This document shows, piece after piece, positions 32,792-43,600 of a stretch of DNA of 64,000 nucleotides. Origin of the DNA: Yamagishiella unicocca. Its lineage: Eukaryota > Chlorophyta > Chlorophyceae > Chlamydomonadales > Volvocaceae. The stretch's first letter is position 1, and the number at the start of each line of letters is the position of its first letter. The notes under the pieces were generated by a model. The model did no database searches, was not told where the DNA came from, and saw nothing but the letters and a program-made list of their open reading frames with translations. The stretch covers positions 124,001 to 188,000 of the forward strand of contig BDSL01000098.1 in assembly GCA_003116995.1 (NCBI GenBank), read 5' to 3'. The position numbers and the translations under genes are program-made.

Positions 32792-35700
32792 GCCCCCAGA
32801 CAGACAGGCAGACAGGCAAGCAGGTAGGGGCCCGGAGACAGGGAGCCCAGACAGACAGACAGACAGACAGGCAGGGGAACCCAGCAGGGGGGGGCCCATG
32901 TGCCACGACCAGCTGCACGCACATGTCCGTTCCACGCCAGCACGCCCAGTCCGTTGTGAGCTGACGGGAGGCCCTTCGCCGCCGCCAGCTCGAACTGCTG
33001 CCTGGCTGCCGTGTAGTTCTGGGGCACGAACAGGCCCTGCGAGGCGCCGGGAGCGAGAGGGGAGGCGTTAGGGGGAGGATTGAGGATTGAGCCCTGACGG
33101 ACTGACGGGCCGAGGATCCAGGGGGAACATGCGACCAACACCAGCCGCACAGTGCTCCTCGCCACGGCGCCCAGCCCAGGCCGTCACCAGCCTTCCAGGC
33201 TATGCTCCTGGCCCGCCGCCCCAGGTCACCGTAGGCCAGGGGCCGTCCCTCGCGAACCCGCTTACCCTTACACCAAGCGCCACCGCCCGTTGGAGTCCCC
33301 CCACACGGCCCCCCCCCCCATGCTCCAACTATCCTGTCCTTTTCGCGTCAACGGTTTTTATGCCACCCCCCCCCACGGGTTTCCCTCGAACCCCCCAAAA
33401 ACACACTCCATGTCTGCGCAGTATGATCTGCCACGCCGCCCTGTCCTCCCCGGTTCCCCCCCGCCCTGGTCCCACCCGCCCTGGTCCCCCCCGCCCTGGG
33501 TCCCCCCCCTGGTCCCACCCGCAGGTGCATGTAGCCGATGTTGAATATGGCGTATGGGTCCCCCTGGGCCGCTGCCGCCTGGAAGTCATGGAAGGCTCCC
33601 TCGGGGTCGGCCTCCATGCCCCGGCCCACCAGCCGCCGGTAGGCCATGCGCCGCATCGCGTCCGCGTGGCCCCTGAAGGAGGAGCGGGGGATAAGGGAGG
33701 AGACCCGTGGGTCGGCACTGGAGAGTTAAACCGAATAGGAGGCGTCTGGAAGTGCATGCGAGGAGGAGCGGGGGGGGGGGTGGAGTGACGGAGTCGAGCA
33801 ACACGGGCAGAAACGTGCCGCAACACGAGGCGCTTCAAGCCCATCCGAAGATGCAGTTGCAACCGCAACCGCAACCGCAGCGCGTAACCACAACCGCAGC
33901 GCACAACCGCAACCGCAGCTCGCAACCGCAACCCTCCAGCCCCCCCACCTGAGTGCCATGTCCTCCTCCAGGCTGATCACGTCCGCGCCGTTCTCCGCCT
34001 CCTCCGCAGTCACGTAGCCGCCGTCGGCGTAGCGCTCCCTCAGAGCCACGGGCGCCAGCGCGGGGGCGTACCTGCGGGTGGGGGGGGGCGCAACCACCAC
34101 CGTTACCATCCACCACCATTACCGCCGCCACCATTGCCATCACTACTGCCACCTTCACCACCGTTACCGTCCGCCACCACCACCACCACCACCACCGCCA
34201 CCATTACCGCGACCACCATTGCCACCTCTTCTGCCACCTTCACCACCGTTACCATCCACCACCACCGCCACCGCCGCCGCCGCCACCACCACCATCACGC
34301 AGACCAGGCATGCGGCTTGGGCGGCGGCCCGGATGCGCGAGGCGACCGGTGTCCGACACGATGATGCTTTGGGCGCCCAGCGACCAGCACCGCGTGCAGT
34401 GCGGTGTGATGCGATACCCGACCGAGATGGCAGGGGGGCGAAGACGGCCTCCGCGTGGGAACCCCCTGCCGCCCCCTCAACCGGTGCTGGGGCGTGCGCA
34501 TGAGAAGTCCCACCGCGGCACGACTCCCAACCGTGTTCCCTGCCCTGACGGCCGGCACCAAGGTGTCGGAGGCGGCGGCTGCGCGGCTGCGCCCCCCTCA
34601 CCTCTGCTCCTTCTCCACATCAGCAATCAGGTACATCGCAGCCAGTTTGGCGAACTGCAGGCCGCGAGGGCAGCTGGCGGGGGTGCCGATGCCCTGGGGG
34701 GGCGGAGGCGGCGGCGGGGGCGGCAGGGATGGCGGGGAGTTCACGCCGGGGGGAAGCGGGTTACACGGCCGGCGCATGCGCCGAGACACCCTGGCTACCG
34801 GCGACCGCGTACGCCCCTCCAGGTTGCCCTCCTCCCGTGCCGTACACACACCGCCACCGCGGCGCCGCGTTCCTCCCGCCTCCCCCCGCTTGCTGCTTCT
34901 GCAGCTGTCGCCGCAGCCAGCACCCCTCCTCTCCACTCCCCTCCCCCCCAATCGGTAGTCAGTCCAAGTGCTCCAATCGGTAGTCAATCCAATCGGTAGT
35001 CAATCCAAGTGCTCCAGCATGCGCCCACAACCATGCCCGTCGGAAGCCACTGCGCCAGCTATTATACCCACGCTGTGTAACTCGTCTTTGTGCCCCCCCC
35101 CACACACCTGCGAGTGCCTGTCCGCCAGCGCCATTAGTGCCTCCAGGGAACCCGCGCGAGCCGCCTGGTGCAGCCCCAGTGCTGCTGCCATGGGGTTCGG
35201 CTGCAGTACATCAGCGGGCAGCACGCCAGCAGCCTGCAGCGCGGCCAGCTGGAAAGTGGCGGAGGCGGCGGCACGCAGGCCTGCGGGGTCGCACAGGTGG
35301 GCGCGGGAGGGGAGGGGTGCCAGGAGCAGGCAGGCGTGGGGCAGGAAGTCAGGAAGTCAGCCCCGGGGTGGAGTGAGACCGGTAAACATGATAGGCGGAA
35401 GGGCATTTTGGGGTGGGGTGGGGTGCGGAAATATCATCGGCGGTGCTTGGTGGATTAAACAGGGGATTCCGGCCTAAGCCGTTATGTATCCGGTAGGAGG
35501 CGGCCGGTCGCGGCCTGGACGCGCAGTGTGGTGTGGCGGGATGGGTCACCAATCCATCTCGCCCGCGTGGGGGCCACCTCCGCCCGTGTGGCACGGGACC
35601 AACCGGGGGGCATGTAGACCAAAGAACCACAACGACACCCCCGGGGGGGGGCCCGGCCGGGCCCTGGCCGCCAAGGGGAGGGAACGGGTGCCGAGCCCAG

Positions 35701-38700
35701 ACCCGGACCTCCGGGGCCGCTCTCCGACGCTAGCCGACCCACGGGTCCCCTCTTAACCTCCTCGTCGCCAGCCCAGCCGTTCAGGCAGCCCAGTCGCCGT
35801 ATGGCTGCCGGCACAACTACCTGTGACCCGGTTGGCCGCCACCTCGCTCGCCAGGGGGCGCGGCTGAGCCGGCGGTGGTGGCGCAGCCGCACTCGGCGCG
35901 ACGGCCACCTGGCCGTCAGTAGCCGCCACCTCGCCGCCGGTGCCGCCCTGCGCCGCTGCGGATGCCTGGGCCAGGCGCGCGCGGCCCTACGGGAGGCGGT
36001 GGGTTGAGAGGATGCCCGGAGGTCGGCATTCGAGGATCAATATAGCGGACCAGCAGGCGGTGGGGGACAGGGGTGGGTGCGAATGGTGAGGTACTCCGAA
36101 AGCAAAGAGTTCATTCAGCCTTATGAGTGTTTCGGCCCCCCTCCCCGCCACCAAAGACGACCCACCGCCGGGGTGGACGGCAGCACCGCCTCCACCAGCT
36201 CATGCAGCTCACGCAGCCGCTGCAGACCCAAGGTGGCGTTGCGGGCCGTCGAGTTGGCGTAGATCAGGCCCTGGGCGGCCTTCACCCTGAGTGGATGAAC
36301 CGGTGGAGCGGGGCGGGGCGGGGCGGGGCGGGGCGGGGCGGGGCGGGGCGGGGCGGGGCGGGGCGGGGCGGGGCGGGGCGGGGCGGGGCGGGGCGGGGCG
36401 GGGCGGGGCGGGGCGGGGCGGGGCGGGGCGGGCCAGACAGTCAACCGAGTGCGGATCAGGCCGCGGCAGCATTGCAGTTCAGTGCCCGACCCCAAGCAGA
36501 GCCCAACCCAGCAAAGGAGCAACCCAACCCAGGTCCAACCCAACCCAGGTCCAACCCAACCCGGGCCCTGACCCCGACCCACTTCTTCAGCACGTCCGCC
36601 ACAGTCATGCCGCCCAGAGGGTCCGGCGGCGGCTCCACCTCCGGCGGCGACGACGGCGTCGCCACGGCCGCAGCATCAGCGCCGCCCTCGCCACCCGCAG
36701 CCGCCACCTCCGATCCTGCGCCGCCCTCCGTCACCGCGCCCTCCACCGCCGCCGCGGCATCCTCCACCGCGGCATCCTCCACCGCGGCACTGCCGGCCAT
36801 GAATGCCGCCGCCTCGCCGTCAGCGCCGCCACCTGCCGCCACCCCAGCGGCGCCCGCTGCCTCGTGGATGGCCGCGTCGGCGGCGTGGGACGAGGTGGCG
36901 TCGAACGAGGGCGCCCCCGCGTGCCCGTTCGCCTCCGCTACAGCCGTCAGCGCCGCCGCTGCCGCGTCCGTGCCGACGGCTCCGTCGGAAGCCGAGTCGG
37001 CGCCGGCGGCGACGCTGCCGCTGTCCCCAACGGCATCTGCGCCGGCAGCGGCATATTGCTGTTCAGGAGTGTCGTCCTGCTGCAGCTGTAGCTGCAGTTC
37101 CGCAGGCGGCGGAGGGGGGTGCCCTGGATACGCATCTTCGTACGGGGTCTGGGCTTCGGTTACCGAGGGGTGCGGCTCCTCGGGGGTGGGCAGCACCGGC
37201 TCCAGGACGGTAGCCTCGAGGACTGCCGCGCGGGCAGCGTAGGACTCCTGGGGTGGCCGGGTCTGACCCACATCCTCCGCCACAGCGCCCGCTTCCGTGC
37301 CGTACGCGTCGTCTTCCCTCGCCGGCTCAGACGGCTCACCGGGTAACTGCTGCTCGTACTGCTGCTCGAACTGTTGCTCGTACTGCTGCTCGTACTGCTG
37401 CTCGTATTGCTGCTCGTACTGCTGCTCGGACTGCTGCTCGGACTGCTGCACGTACTGCTGCTCTAACTGCTGCTCGGACTGCTGCCCAAACCGCTCATAT
37501 TGCTGCTCGTACTGTTGCTCAAATTCTTGTCCCAACTGCTCGAACTTCTGCTCGAACTTCTGCTCCTCGAACTTCTGCTCGGACTGCTCAGACGGCTGCC
37601 CAAACTGCTGCTCGAACTGCTGCCCAAACTGCTCATTTTGTTGCTCGAACTGCTGCTCGAACCGCTGCTCGAACTGCTGCTCGAACTGCTGCTCGAACTG
37701 CTGCTCAAACTGCTGGCCAAACTGCTCATATTGCTGCTCGTACTGTTGCTCAAACTGTTGCCCCAACTGCTCGGACTGCTGTTCGAACTGCTCGTACTGC
37801 TGCTCAAACTGTTGTCCCATCTGTTCGAACTGCTGCTCGAACTTCAGCTCAAACTGCTGCCCAAATTGCTCATATTGCTGCTCGTACTGTTGCTCAGACT
37901 GTTGTCCCAACTGTTCGGACTGCTGTTCGAACTGCTGGCCAAACTGCTCGTACTGTTGCTCAAACAATTGTCCCAACTGTTCGAACTGCTGCTCGAACCG
38001 CTGCTCGAACTGCTGCTCGAACTCCTGCTCAAACTGCTGGCCAAACTGCTCATATTGCTGCTCGTACTGTTGCTCAAACTGTTGCCCCAACTGCTCGGAC
38101 TGCTGTTCGAACTGCTGGCCAAACTGCTCGTACTGTTGCTCAAACGATTGTCCCAACTGCTCGAACTGCTGCTCGAACTGCTGCTCGAACTGCTGCTCGA
38201 ACTGCTGCCCAAGATGCTCAGACCGCTGCTCGAACTGCTGCCCAAACTGCTCATACTGCTGCTCGTACTGTTGCTCAGACCGCTGCTCGAACTGCTGTTT
38301 CGTGTCTTCACCCGAGAACTGCTGCGAGCCGTCGGCGTCCAGGTGGGGCATGTCGTACGAGGCCTGACCCACATCGTGAATGGCAGCTCCGAACTCGTAC
38401 GGCGCAGGACAACCGCCCTGTTCGCTGCAGTCCAAGCCGCCGGCGCCAGCCTCGCCGGCATCCGACGTGCCCGCGGCGATAGCGCCGGCAGACAGCACGT
38501 CGTCTGCTACGGCCACAGCATAGGTGTCCCACTCTGAGCCCGATGCCATGCTATCCCCGGACTCGAGACCAATCTCTACGCTGGTGTCGTGCCCCTGGTA
38601 CTGCGCATCCAGCGCCTCCACCTGCTGCTGCTGCGCCTCCACCTGCTGCTGCTGCTGCTCCTCCACCTGCTGCTGCTGCTGCTCCTCCAGCTGCTGCTGC

Positions 38701-40181
38701 TGCTGCTCCAGCTGCTGCTGCTCCTCCAGCTGCTGCTGCTCCTCCAGCAGCTGCTGCTGCTCCTCCAGCTGCTGCCGCTCCTCCAGCTGCTGCTGCTGCT
38801 CCAGCTGCCGCCAGTATTGTTCGTGGTCATACTGGAGGCCCACGTCCGGCGGCGTGGCGCTGTCAGCAACGCCAGTGTCGGCGCTCCGCACCTCACCAGC
38901 AGCATCACCAGCAGCAGCAGCAGCAGCAACAGCGGCCTCCTCGTGGAGGTGCTCGTGGGCTTGCACGTCTGGCTGCTCAGGCTGCTGGTGCTGCTGCCAG
39001 TACTGCTCCTGCCCGTACTGGAGACTCGAGTCAGCAGGTAGCGTGTCGTGTGCCACGTCAGCGGATGGGTAGGCATTCCACTCCTCGCCGCCGGATGCAG
39101 CTTCGTACGAAACATCGAGTACAACCTCCGCGCCAGCAGCCGCGAAGACATCGTGCTCATGGGATTGCACGTCCTGCTCCCTGGGCTGCTCCTGCTGCTG
39201 CCAGTACTGCTCCTGCCGCTGCTGCTCCTGCTGCTCCTGCTGTTGCTGCCAGTACTGTCCATGCTCATACTGGATACCGGAGTCAGAAGGCAACGAAGTA
39301 TCTCCAGAAGCTCCGAAATGGCCGTCACCCCACCCATCGACAGACGCGGCGCCGGGCCCGGCATCGACGCTAAACGCCCCCCCTGCGGCCGCGTACGGGT
39401 CGTGCTCGGCCTGCATTTCCGGCACCACCTGCTGCTGCTGCAGATGTTGCTGCCAATACTGCTCGTACTGGAGGCCCGCCAGCTCGTCGTACGCGCTATC
39501 TACCGCTGCATGTGCCTGAGGAGCCGTCGGGTCGTACCCGGGCACTTGCGCGCCCGCTGCATAAGCCTGGGTGGGGTCGTACGTCACCTCTTGCTGTGTG
39601 TGATGGTCGGCGTGGTAACCCGCGCCACCCAGGTCTACTTCTGTGTCGAAGTGAAGAACACTTTCGACATGACTACCATGCTGGTCCCATTGGTAGTAGG
39701 GATCGGATGGGGCTGCGCCGCGTTCTACGCCACCACTCCCAAGCTGCTGCTGCTGCTGATCATCGTACTGTTCCTGCGTAGCACCCTAGGGTTGAGATTG
39801 ACAGAGGCGAAACTTCAAGGGGGGAGATTACGGAATGACAGATGCAGGCTGCGGCAAGGCTGTCGGTTCCAGGTGTCGGGGCTATGCGGGCTTTGTGTAC
39901 TGCGCGGTTACCAGGGGGTCGACTGGCGCATCGTATCGCGCGCCAATTAGCGTAAACCTACCTGTTCTGACCCCTGTAGCCATTGCCCGCCCTCCTGTTG
40001 CCCTGAAGATTTGGGTGGATGGCATGTTGCGTGCATTTCAATATGTGCCACCAAGAGCATATCACCTGGGCCCTAGTTTGAGACTGTATGCAGGTGGAAT
40101 GAACAAGAGCAAGCCGATACACATACCTCCGACGCAGACGAGGAGGGCAAGGAGGCACGCCACGCCCGTCGTCCGTGTCAT
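28431..40181 (-). CDS. SEL1L/HRD3-like Sel1-repeat membrane protein with giant Gln-rich N-terminal region
   Basis: Fifteen minus-strand exons join in phase to 1,880 residues: 40181-40127, 40002-39962, 39785-36583, 36286-36166, 35986-35821, 35280-35108, 34693-34602, 34071-33949, 33672-33519, 33036-32923, 32437-32305, 31139-30948, 30320-30173, 29972-29436, 28821-28431. A signal peptide ([19 protein letters not shown]) is followed by about 1,070 mostly Gln/Glu/Ala residues from one exon. The second part has Sel1-like helical repeats, such as [60 protein letters not shown] and [20 protein letters not shown], with N-glycosylation sequons. It ends in one membrane segment ([15 protein letters not shown]) and a short basic tail. 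That architecture fits SEL1L/HRD3, the luminal adaptor of the HRD1 ERAD ubiquitin ligase in the ER. The Q-rich region is not part of the known family. Confidence 0.85.
31434..31853 (-). repeat. 14-copy 30-base minisatellite in an intron of the SEL1L-like gene
   Basis: Fourteen nearly identical head-to-tail copies of a 30-base unit (plus strand starts atacaccctgtccttccc) with only C/T changes between copies. Because 30 is a multiple of three, open frames run through it on both strands. It lies between exons 11 and 12 and is not coding. Confidence 0.95.
32739..32880 (-). repeat. GCAG/GACA tetranucleotide microsatellite in an intron of the SEL1L-like gene
   Basis: Long runs of ggca and gaca on the plus strand, partly interrupted by ggggccc. 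Located between exons 10 and 11 of the minus-strand gene. Confidence 0.9.
36305..36432 (-). repeat. GGGGC pentanucleotide expansion in an intron of the SEL1L-like gene
   Basis: About 25 uninterrupted copies of GGGGC on the plus strand (CCCCG-type in the transcript), in the intron just after the giant exon. The G-rich strand is the template strand of this gene and has strong G-quadruplex potential. Confidence 0.95.
37347..38315 (-). repeat. Coding EQQ-rich repeat array in the giant exon
   Basis: The minus strand encodes about 320 residues made of (Q)[12 protein letters not shown] units (about residues 523-845 of the SEL1L-like protein), with DNA units of 12 and 15 bases and higher-order longer units. 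A second Q-tract (QQQLEEQQ) lies at about 38605-38815. Long shadow frames on the opposite strand result from it. Confidence 0.9.
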
Positions 40182-40646
40182 GTCCGTTACCCAATTTGTG
40201 CGAGCATCATAAAGTCACACAAACCAAGAAGGTGATGAAAAGCTATACCTATAAATTACGTGATCGCAGGACGAATGCCTTCTAGAAATAGACTGAGGAT
40301 TGGTCACGAAGGAAAGTGGTCACGTCTGATCTAGGATGCCTGAGACCTGATATTTAACCAGCTATCTGTGTTTATATTGGTAAGGGACATGTACAAATCT
40401 GCCGCTCATTCCCCTACATGCATGCCCGATCGCTTGGTTGTACGAGCAGAAGTTGCATTCCTGCTGGGCAGGTTTTACATGTGCAGGCATGGTAATCATT
40501 GCAGCTCATAACGCGCTAAGAGTCGCCTTGGCAACTTTTGGCGCGCTCGCAAGTTGCAACTTGCGCACCTCGGCCTGGCACATTGCACTAAGCCGATTGT
40601 TGCAATTAAATTAGCAGAGTCGCACTATACTTGAGAAAGGGTGCGG
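40182..40646. promoter_or_regulatory. Divergent upstream region SEL1L-like gene/alpha-galactosidase
   Basis: 465 bases between opposite ATGs, clearly A/T-richer than the flanks. It contains both promoters and 5' UTRs. An internal palindromic stretch is seen near 40532-40563 (ttggcgcgctcgcaagttgcaacttgcgcacc). No named motif was identified. Confidence 0.55.
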
Positions 40647-43600
40647 ATGCTAGCAATGGAAGCGCGCCCAGTGGTTAGGGGCAGATGTTGGACCTGCCTG
40701 GCGCTGGTGGTTACGTTGTGCGCCGTGAAGTTAGCGGACTCTCTCGATAATGGCGTTGGCAAGACACCGGCCATGGGCTGGAACTCGTGGAACTTCTTCC
40801 GTTGCAACATCAATGAAACGATCATTCGTCAAGTGGCCGATGCAATAGTGTCCTCGGGCCTAAAGGACGCTGGCTACAAATACGTCAACATCGGTGCGTC
40901 CCGCGCTCAAGGGGACAACACGATCGGGCTGGCGCGCACGCGGGTGACACACGGGTCCAGACGCACGGTTTTAGCGGAAGTAATTGTCCTCGATTGACGC
41001 CACCTGATCAGTTAAACGCACGACAACTTACGCTCCTCAAACGCTCAACGGCGCCAACCCAGTCGACCCAGGAACCGCCGCCGTCCCCTCTTTCAACACC
41101 AACCTCACGCCGCCGCCGCTCCTTCTCCCCTTCCCCCTCCTGGCTTCTCCCACCATGCGCACTAGATGATTGCTGGATGGAGAAGCGCGACCCTGTCACC
41201 GGTCGCATCCAACCCTTTGAGAGCAAGTTCCCCTCCGGCATGAAGGTACGACACAAAGGCAATCGCGCGCACCCCCCGCCCCCTTCCCCCAGACGCGGCA
41301 ACAACCGCGGAACCAGCGCGCTGTAGGGAGGGGAGGGTACGGCGCGCAATGATCTCTATTGCGTACGGCAGCGATGACGTCAGCGGCTGAGATGAACCTC
41401 GCCGCGCGCTGCCGTTACCATCTGCCAGGCGCCTCGCGTGTGTGCCGGCTGCCGGAACTCCGCCGGTGTGCTCCGAAACCCGGTGGCCCAATGCCGTACA
41501 CTTCTGCGCGTGCTGGCCTCCTTTCGGCCCGCCAGTCCACGGGCAGCTGGCTGCCTCTGCCAAGCAGCCCTCTCATCGGACACGCGGACCCAAATGCCGG
41601 TATTCAACTACAACGCCTGCGCGCCAGGAAGGTCCCGCTCCGCCCCTCAGCCGTCTTGTGCCTGTCGCTGTACGGACGCCCCGATGCATTTGCTCGGGCC
41701 CCCCTCCCGTCCATTGGTATTCGGTTTTACTCTATCAGTGCCGAGCCAAGCCCTTTCTCTCATGTGTCATTTCCGTCCGTTGTGCTCCTGTATCATTTCC
41801 ACGGGTTCCCTCGCTATCCCTCCCCCGAAGGCTATGCGCCAGCTACACTTTCACCAGCTACACTTCCCATGTCGAGTTATCGGTTCTTTTATGTAACCCC
41901 CCAACCCGTCTGGCAGGCCCTGGGCGACTACATCCACAGCCTGGGCCTCCGCTTCGGCATCTATTCGGACACCGGCAACAAGACGTGCGAGGGCTACCCG
42001 GGCAGCTGGGGCTATGAGAAGCTGGTGGGTGGAGGGGGGGCAGAGAGGGGCTTTCAGGGACCAACAGGGTGGGGGGTCGTGGTGGTACAGAAGCAGCAGC
42101 AGCAGGAGCAGCAGTAGCAGTAGCAGCAACAGCAGCAGCAGTAGCAGTAGCAGTAGCAGCAGCAGCAGGAGCAGCAGCAGTAGCAGCAGCACATGACGCC
42201 GACAGGGCTAGCAGCCGTCTCCTCGTCAGGTCCTGGGGGGGGAGTATAAGACAAATTCGAAACCGGGGGGGGGGTATAAGAGAAATTCGAAACCGGGGGG
42301 GGCGAGTATAAGAGAAATCCGCAAATCCACGGCCAACAAACCAAGGGTGATGACGATGGGGGTCCCAGAAGAGATGATTGGCGATTAGACGGGAGTGCTG
42401 TGGAATCGCGGGGGGGGGGGGAAATCGGTTACTCGGGCGAGGCGCAGGACGGCGCCAGATCGTTAAAGGGCGGCAGCAGCAGCAGCCGCGAGAGCAGTGG
42501 CAGCCGCGAGGGCAGCGGCAGCCCCGAGAGCGGCAGCAAGAGTCTCTTTTCGGCTTCAGGGGAAGTGGCAGGGGCGTTGCTGGACGGTCGTGGAAAGGAA
42601 AGGATGGCGGACGCAAAGGGCGCTGTTCAGAGGCTTTGCGACGTTGTGAGGCCTGATGCCAGGCCGGCAGTCCCAAGCTGGAGGTCGCACCCCTAATGGA
42701 ACAGCTGTGGAGCTGTGGGGCAGGAGCTGTGGGACAGGCGCATTCCTCCGTTCCTTGAAGGGGTGCCTTGCGAGGCGGCCCAGCTGCCCGACCCGCTCCG
42801 CACAGACGCGAACCTTCGGCCCCCGCCGGCCCCCCGCCGCGCCCCCAAACACAATCCGTGACGTGACACACGGCCCGCGCCGGTCATGACGTGTCACCAC
42901 CGATACCCGCAGCACAGTATCCCCCCACACGGCGGGCGGAACATCCCCCAGCGGAGGCCACCAGCTCCGAAACCCGTCCCCGCTGCCGCACTTACCCACT
43001 ACTCGGTGCCGCTCTTGCTGACTGCCTGCCATCCCCAAAACCCCAAAACCCTGAAACCCTAAAACCCCTTTCCCGCCCTGGCTTCCACTCGGCTCTCGCC
43101 CGCCAGGACGCCGCCACCTACGCGGAGTGGGGCGTGGACTACCTGAAGTTTGACTACTGCGGCATGGACGGCGTCAAGGAGAGCGTGCAGAGCAGCTACG
43201 AGCGCATGAGGGACGCGCTGGCGGCCACCGGGCGGCCCATCCTCTTCAGCCTGTGCTCGTGGGGCTCGGGACAGCCGTGGCTGTGGGGCAAGCAGGTGGG
43301 CGGCGCGGCAACGCGTGTTGGCCACGGGAGGCGAAGCACCTGACGGGCCGGCAGGGGACCTGTTTGTTGGGGCTAGTGGGCTGGAGCGGGGCGGGCTGGC
43401 AGGGCGGCTAGGTACAACTGGCGTAGCTCGGAAGGGCTGGTGTGGGCGCGTGGAGGCTGAGCAGGTCGGGGGGAGGGAGCTAGCAGGGTCTGGCAGGCGG
43501 GGGCTCAGCTCGCGTGAGCAGTACCCGGGCCACACGCATACGGGTGTATGAGGGTGTGAGGGTATTCGCCGCCACGGCCTTGCCGGCCGCCGCGGCCCTC

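Noticed and set aside
31397..32827. 476-codon plus-strand open frame and 493-codon minus-strand frame across 30349-31830
   Set aside because: Both run through the 30-base minisatellite, whose length is a multiple of three; no protein character outside the repeat, and the minus-strand one only partly overlaps true exon 12.
36127..37242. 371-codon plus-strand frame
   Set aside because: Crosses the GGGGC repeat and antisense Ala/Gly-rich coding sequence; encodes monotonous Gly-Ala-Arg; conflicts with the supported minus-strand gene.
37253..38482. Long plus-strand frames rich in Ala-Arg-Thr, Cys-Cys-Ser and Leu-Leu repeats
   Set aside because: Shadows of the Gln-rich coding repeat on the opposite strand, which alone has matching splice phases, a signal peptide and a C-terminal continuation.
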